From assembly GCA_024276425.1 (NCBI GenBank), contig JAJRXF010000049.1, positions 1 to 55,671 on the forward strand: 55,671 nt of DNA, given 5' to 3'. The DNA is from Actinomycetes bacterium. GTDB taxonomy: Bacteria; Actinomycetota; Acidimicrobiia; Acidimicrobiales; SZUA-35. Positions 51,908-55,671 of the stretch are shown in pieces (positions within the stretch are counted from its first letter, which is position 1; every line of letters begins with the position of its first letter). The notes under the pieces were generated by a model that was not told the origin of the DNA, ran no database searches, and was given only the letters and a program-made list of their open reading frames with translations. Position numbers and translations under genes: made by a program.

Positions 51908-53002
51908 ATGGGAACCCTTCATGACGTCTATGACCAGCAGGGCCAAAGCCCTTGGTTAGACAATCTGCGCCGCGGTTGGATGTCCAACGGAGAGCTGCAA
52001 GCGTGGCTAGACCGCGGGGTACGTGGCCTAACCTCTAACCCGTCGATCTTTGCCAAGGCCATGATTGATACCGACGACTATGACGCCGAGTTGGCGGAAC
52101 TGGTGGCCAAGGGCGTTTCGGTGACAGATGCCTACTGGGAACTTGTTGTTGGCGACATTCGCCAAGCCCTCGCCCTATTGGCTGCTGTCCATGAATCTTC
52201 CGGGGGCGAGGACGGTTACGTCTCGGTTGAGGTATCCCCCACCCTGGCCAACGACGAGGCAGGAACAACAGCCGCTGCTCGAGATCTTGATAATCGAATC
52301 GAGGCCCCCAACCTTTACGTCAAGGTTCCTGCCACCAAGCAGGGAATCCCAGCCATTCAGACCCTGATCGGCGAGGGTCGGTCGATTAATGTCACCCTGA
52401 TCTTCAGTCTTAGTCGCTACCGCGACGTAATGGAGGCCTACATTGCTGGTCTGGAGGCCTGCCAGTTGGACGACCTCTCATCGGTTTCATCGGTGGCTTC
52501 GTTTTTCATTAGTCGCGTGGATGTCAACGTCGACAATCGGCTCAACGAGATTGGCACAGACGAAGCACTGGCTTTGCGAGGCAAGGCCGCTGTGGCCCAG
52601 GGGCAGATTGCCTATGAGTTGTTCACCCAAACCTTTCGAGGCGACCGTTGGGACGCATTGGCGGCCCGAGGGGCCCGATTGCAGCGTCCGCTGTGGGCCT
52701 CCACATCAACCAAAGATCCCGCCTACCCCGACACGCTCTACGTCGACACTCTGATTGGACCGAACACCGTCAACACGTTGCCGGACAAGACGCTTTTGGC
52801 CTTTGAGGATCATGGAACTGTGGCTCGAACTATCGACGCGAACGTCGCCAACGCACACCAGGTGGTTGCCGATCTGGCTGCGCTTGGGATCGACCTGGAA
52901 GAAGTCGCTGACCAGTTGGAGGACGAGGGCGTTGCCAGTTTTGCCCAGGCGTTTGAGGACGTGCTGGCGACGCTCGCCAGCCGCGCCGCCGAAATGGGCT
53001 AA
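51908..53002 (+). CDS. tal: Transaldolase
   Basis: About 364 residues, the long form of transaldolase found in actinobacteria. GLTSNPSIFAKAM near the start and the Schiff-base lysine in NLYVKVPATKQG are diagnostic; NVTLIFSLSRYRDVMEAY and ASFFISRVDVNVDNRL are further family segments. It transfers a dihydroxyacetone unit in the non-oxidative pentose phosphate pathway. The ATG at 51908 has GGAG about seven bases upstream. It pairs with transketolase in one operon. Confidence 0.93.
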   Translation: MGTLHDVYDQQGQSPWLDNLRRGWMSNGELQAWLDRGVRGLTSNPSIFAKAMIDTDDYDAELAELVAKGVSVTDAYWELVVGDIRQALALLAAVHESSGGEDGYVSVEVSPTLANDEAGTTAAARDLDNRIEAPNLYVKVPATKQGIPAIQTLIGEGRSINVTLIFSLSRYRDVMEAYIAGLEACQLDDLSSVSSVASFFISRVDVNVDNRLNEIGTDEALALRGKAAVAQGQIAYELFTQTFRGDRWDALAARGARLQRPLWASTSTKDPAYPDTLYVDTLIGPNTVNTLPDKTLLAFEDHGTVARTIDANVANAHQVVADLAALGIDLEEVADQLEDEGVASFAQAFEDVLATLASRAAEMG

Positions 53003-53008
53003 CGACTC

Positions 53009-53935
53009 CTAGTCCACCCCTACTTCCGCCCTCAGTGCCTGCTCAATACTTGGGTGCTCGAAGATGAAATCGTCAGCCGCGAGTCGGCTGGGAAGAACCC
53101 TGGCGCTCGAGAACATCAGTTGGTCCACCAGTTCCCGTCCATAAACCAGGGCGGGAACAACCTTAGGGACGGGAAGAATGGCCGGTCGGTGAAGCAGATG
53201 ACCCAGGGAGCGGTTGAAGTCTCCGTTACTGACCGGCTCCGGAGCAGTCAGATTGACTGGCCCAGCAAGATCACTCTCCATGAGCCACCGAATGGCTCGG
53301 ATCTCATCGGTCAATGAGATCCAGCTCATCATCTGACGCCCCGAGCCGAGGCGCCCACCGAGGCCCCACCGGTACAGGGGTAAGAGACGCCCAAGGAGCC
53401 CGCCCTGCGATGAGAGCACTGCGCCGGTCCGTAGGTGACATACTCGAATACCGGACCGTTCAGCTGGTCGAGTCGAGGCCTCCCATGCTCGACATACGTC
53501 GGCAAGAAACCCCGGTGCGGCCACTGGGTCCGTGGCCGAGTCCTCGGTCAGGGTCTCGTGTGGTCGGTGACCGTAGACGCCGATCGCTGAACCGCTCAGG
53601 AATGCCTTTGGTGGCGAATCTAGCTTGGACAGGGCGTCGGCCAAGAGCAGTGTTCCTTTCGCCCGGCTGTCCAGGATGCGGGCCTTTTGATGCCGTGTCC
53701 ATCTCTTGTCAGCGATCCCCTCGCCTGCAAGGTGCAGAACCACGTCGCATTCCTCAAGTCCCTGAGCATCGATGGTGCCTTGTTCTGGGTCCCACACGAC
53801 CTCAGGCGACGCTGAATTGGCGGAGATCTGGCCCCCCGGTCGCCGGATTGGCACTATGTCATGTCCATCGAGAACAAGCGTTCTGGCTAAAGCCTGCCCG
53901 ATGAGCCCACTTGCTCCAGTAACTGCCACCTTCAT
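53009..53935 (-). CDS. TIGR01777-family NAD-dependent epimerase-like protein (YfcH/SulA type)
   Basis: About 308 residues. MKVAVTGASGLIGQALARTLVLDGHDI is a Rossmann nucleotide-binding start; VVLHLAGEGIADKRWTRHQKARILDSR and FLSGSAIGVYGHR are hallmarks of the TIGR01777/DUF1731 group, and the C-terminal FIFEHPSIEQALR is the usual end. Biochemical role unproven; often linked to cell division or nucleotide-sugar redox. The ATG at 53935 has GGGAG seven bases upstream. Confidence 0.85.
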   Translation of the reverse strand: MKVAVTGASGLIGQALARTLVLDGHDIVPIRRPGGQISANSASPEVVWDPEQGTIDAQGLEECDVVLHLAGEGIADKRWTRHQKARILDSRAKGTLLLADALSKLDSPPKAFLSGSAIGVYGHRPHETLTEDSATDPVAAPGFLADVCRAWEASTRPAERSGIRVCHLRTGAVLSSQGGLLGRLLPLYRWGLGGRLGSGRQMMSWISLTDEIRAIRWLMESDLAGPVNLTAPEPVSNGDFNRSLGHLLHRPAILPVPKVVPALVYGRELVDQLMFSSARVLPSRLAADDFIFEHPSIEQALRAEVGVD

Positions 53936-54021
53936 CGGTCGACTCCCTTCCTGGAACGCCTCTGTTCTGGCGAAACGGTAGCGCAGCGGGTGTCTAGCCG
54001 GGACCGATAGTCTCCCTCCTT

Positions 54022-55200
54022 GTGGAAATTGAAGCTGAGAAGCAGGCGAATGAGCGGGCGGTCGGTCTTCACCGAGCAACATGGGGCGAACCAGCATTCG
54101 CCATCCGCGCCCCGGGTCGAGTCAATCTAATTGGTGAACACACCGACTACAACGATGGCTTTTGTCTCCCAATGGCGCTCGACTTCGACACGGTTGTCGC
54201 CGTGAGTCCGGACGCTGATCCGAAAATTGTCCAGATTCACTCCGAAGATTTTGGGACAGTAACGATCGACACCACAAAGCCTGGCCATGAGATTGCAGAT
54301 TGGGCAACCTATGTGGCGGGAGTCCTGTGGCTACTGGCCCAGGACGGCATTCCCGCTGGTGGTTGGCGGGGTGTAATCACCAGTGACATCCCGTCCGGCG
54401 CAGGCCTTTCTTCATCCGCCGCACTCGAAGTAGCGATTGCCAAGGTCGTTCTGAATCTCGCCGAGGCCGAATGGAGCGCACTTCAGATTGCGAAATTGGG
54501 TCAGCGGGTCGAGTCGGAGATTGTTGGTCTCCCTTCTGGCATTATGGATCAGTTCATCTCGGCAGGAGCAATCGCCGGTCATGCTGGTCTTTTGGACTGT
54601 CAAGAGCTGTCGCTAACTCCGATTGCCCTCCCACCCGGGTTGACGGTTGCCGTCATGGATACCGGAACTCGCAGGCGGTTAGCCGAGACGGCCTACGGTA
54701 AGAGACGAGCTAGCTGCGAAGCTGCGGCGAAAAGGTTGGGTCTTGCCTCATTACGCGAGGCCACGCTCGAAATGGTCGATCAGTTACCAGACTCCATGGC
54801 TTTGGGGCGTCAAAGGGCGAGGCATGTTGTGACCGAGAACTCTCGTACGTTGCGAGCGGTCGAGGCCATAGGAGAGGGAGACACTTCCCTGCTTGGGTCG
54901 CTTATGGACGAGAGTCACCGCAGTCTCCGAAACGACTATGAAGTCTCCTCTCCAGCCCTGGACCGGATGGTCGAAGTGGCCCGCCAAGCGCCCGGTTGCC
55001 GAGGGGCGCGGATGACCGGCGGTGGGTTTGCTGGTTGTGCGGTGGCAATTCTTGACTCCGTTGACCAAGACGTCTTCCGAGACCGCGTTTTGGCAGAGTA
55101 CGACTTTGTGGACCCAGTGACCTCGGAGTCCTTCCACTCAACCATATGGTTTTGTACGCCCCAAGCAGGTGCGGGTCCGGACAGCATTCTTGACCGGTGA
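54022..55200 (+). CDS. galK: Galactokinase
   Basis: A 392-residue GHMP kinase that phosphorylates galactose at C1. The galactokinase signature GRVNLIGEHTDYNDGF is at about 33-48, the ATP-binding loop SDIPSGAGLSSSAALEVA near 115-135, and the third motif GARMTGGGFAGCAVAIL near the C-terminus. The Asp base is in LPSGIMDQFIS. The start is GTG 54022, without a clear Shine-Dalgarno sequence, so it may be leaderless. No other Leloir genes are adjacent. Divergent from the TIGR01777 gene. Confidence 0.9.
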   Translation: MEIEAEKQANERAVGLHRATWGEPAFAIRAPGRVNLIGEHTDYNDGFCLPMALDFDTVVAVSPDADPKIVQIHSEDFGTVTIDTTKPGHEIADWATYVAGVLWLLAQDGIPAGGWRGVITSDIPSGAGLSSSAALEVAIAKVVLNLAEAEWSALQIAKLGQRVESEIVGLPSGIMDQFISAGAIAGHAGLLDCQELSLTPIALPPGLTVAVMDTGTRRRLAETAYGKRRASCEAAAKRLGLASLREATLEMVDQLPDSMALGRQRARHVVTENSRTLRAVEAIGEGDTSLLGSLMDESHRSLRNDYEVSSPALDRMVEVARQAPGCRGARMTGGGFAGCAVAILDSVDQDVFRDRVLAEYDFVDPVTSESFHSTIWFCTPQAGAGPDSILDR

Positions 55201-55311
55201 AACTGGACGATCTACAGAACCAAGATCGTCGCGGCTGAGCCGGATTGACCTTTTGGGCCCGAAGGTCTCCTGATATGCAGTTCGTCGCAAGGTAGCAAAT
55301 AACAACCTATA

Positions 55312-55328
55312 AGTTGCATTGAGCAACT
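55312..55328. promoter_or_regulatory. Inverted repeat ahead of the HxlR-type regulator gene
   Basis: AGTTGC-attga-GCAACT is a perfect 6-bp inverted repeat with a 5-base spacer, ending 21 bases before the regulator's ATG; TATAAG just before it could be a -10 box. It is a candidate autoregulation site. Confidence 0.35.
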
Positions 55329-55349
55329 GACTTCACGTAGCGTTACCCT

Positions 55350-55671
55350 ATGGCCACCTCGAAGCTGACGACAGCGGCCCCTTCGTCGCCTCCGTCTGAA
55401 CCATCGGGTTCGCAACCCTGGGAGCCAGACCAGGGCAGTCAGACCGACGGCTGCTCGATCGAGGCCACACTCTCCGTCATTCGCGACCGCTGGACTCTAC
55501 TGATCTTGCGCAATGTCTTTCGTGGAGTTCGGCGCTTCGCTCAGATGCAACTCGACCTCGATATTGCCAAAAACATCTTGTCTGATCGTCTCAACAAACT
55601 AGTTGCAAATGGTGTTTTGGAAAAGGTTCCTTACCAGGAGCGGCCAACTCGCTATGAGTATCACCTAACGC
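55350..55671 (+). CDS. HxlR-family winged-helix transcriptional regulator, N-terminal part
   Basis: The frame opens with ATG at 55350 and runs off the right edge, giving 107 residues. After a Ser/Pro-rich tail of ~37 residues comes the HxlR domain: GCSIEATLSVIRDRWTLLILRNVF, then RRFAQMQLDLDIAKNILSDRLNKLVANGVLEKVPYQERPTRYEYHLT. The Cys at the domain start is conserved in the family and, in some members such as HypR, senses oxidants. It probably controls itself or a neighbour beyond the window. Confidence 0.85.
   Translation, partial: MATSKLTTAAPSSPPSEPSGSQPWEPDQGSQTDGCSIEATLSVIRDRWTLLILRNVFRGVRRFAQMQLDLDIAKNILSDRLNKLVANGVLEKVPYQERPTRYEYHLT

Noticed and set aside
1-55671. Search for CRISPR arrays, insertion sequences, integrase or phage genes and rRNA/tRNA genes.
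   Set aside because: No spaced repeats, transposase or integrase motifs, terminal inverted repeats or RNA gene signatures were seen.

Overview
The window (about 55.7 kb, moderately high G+C) reads as one chromosomal segment of an actinobacterium, most likely from the class Acidimicrobiia. The clues are a mycothione reductase (mycothiol is the actinobacterial thiol), an F420-type luciferase-like oxidoreductase, Thr/Glu/Ser-rich linkers after lipoprotein signals, frequent GTG starts and many tightly overlapping genes. I see no rRNA, tRNA, CRISPR array, insertion sequence, phage genes or replication origin. Class-level placement is inference.

Layout. 1-1.8 kb: the end of an alpha/beta hydrolase, a cytochrome b-like membrane protein, a deleted acyl-CoA synthetase pseudogene and a VapBC-type toxin-antitoxin pair. 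1.9-7.6 kb: two overlapping SDR reductases, a UMF1-type MFS transporter with an inserted soluble domain, and two lipoproteins (one with a vWA domain). 7.7-13.1 kb: a DadA/PuuB-like amine oxidase, a YtcJ-like amidohydrolase, a group II PLP decarboxylase and, directly abutting it, an AhpD-like gene with an in-frame UGA followed by a SECIS-like hairpin. The last is the strongest candidate in the window for an undescribed selenoprotein. 13.3-18.3 kb: DUF952, a J-domain protein, an MBL hydrolase, a degenerate GGDEF protein, mycothione reductase and DUF983. 18.3-25.7 kb: a complete peptide/opine-type ABC importer (two ATPases, binding protein, two permeases) and an aminotransferase, all on the minus strand. 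25.8-28.5 kb: a crotonase-fold enzyme, the F420 oxidoreductase and YceI.

28.5-38 kb is a glycogen block: glgC on plus, facing glgA-glgX-glgP on minus, with coaA and a CaiB-type CoA transferase upstream. 38-40.4 kb has a Nudix hydrolase, a LytR_C protein and an epoxide hydrolase. 40.4-43.6 kb is a compact minus-strand operon: three small proteins (two clearly membrane), a TtuB-like sulfur carrier, a TtuA-like tRNA thiolase and TrmI. The last three are the enzymes that in Thermus make s2T54 and m1A58 in the tRNA T-loop. 43.7-48.2 kb has a LON-domain protein, DacB and an NDP-forming acyl-CoA synthetase with the ATP-grasp domain first. 48.3-55.7 kb has an unknown gene plus a FIST-domain protein, transketolase, transaldolase, a TIGR01777 epimerase, galactokinase and the start of an HxlR regulator.

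Many starts were moved inward from the longest reading frame where a Shine-Dalgarno sequence, family length or a neighbouring gene favours it. Function calls rest on motifs and family resemblance read by eye; no database search was run.
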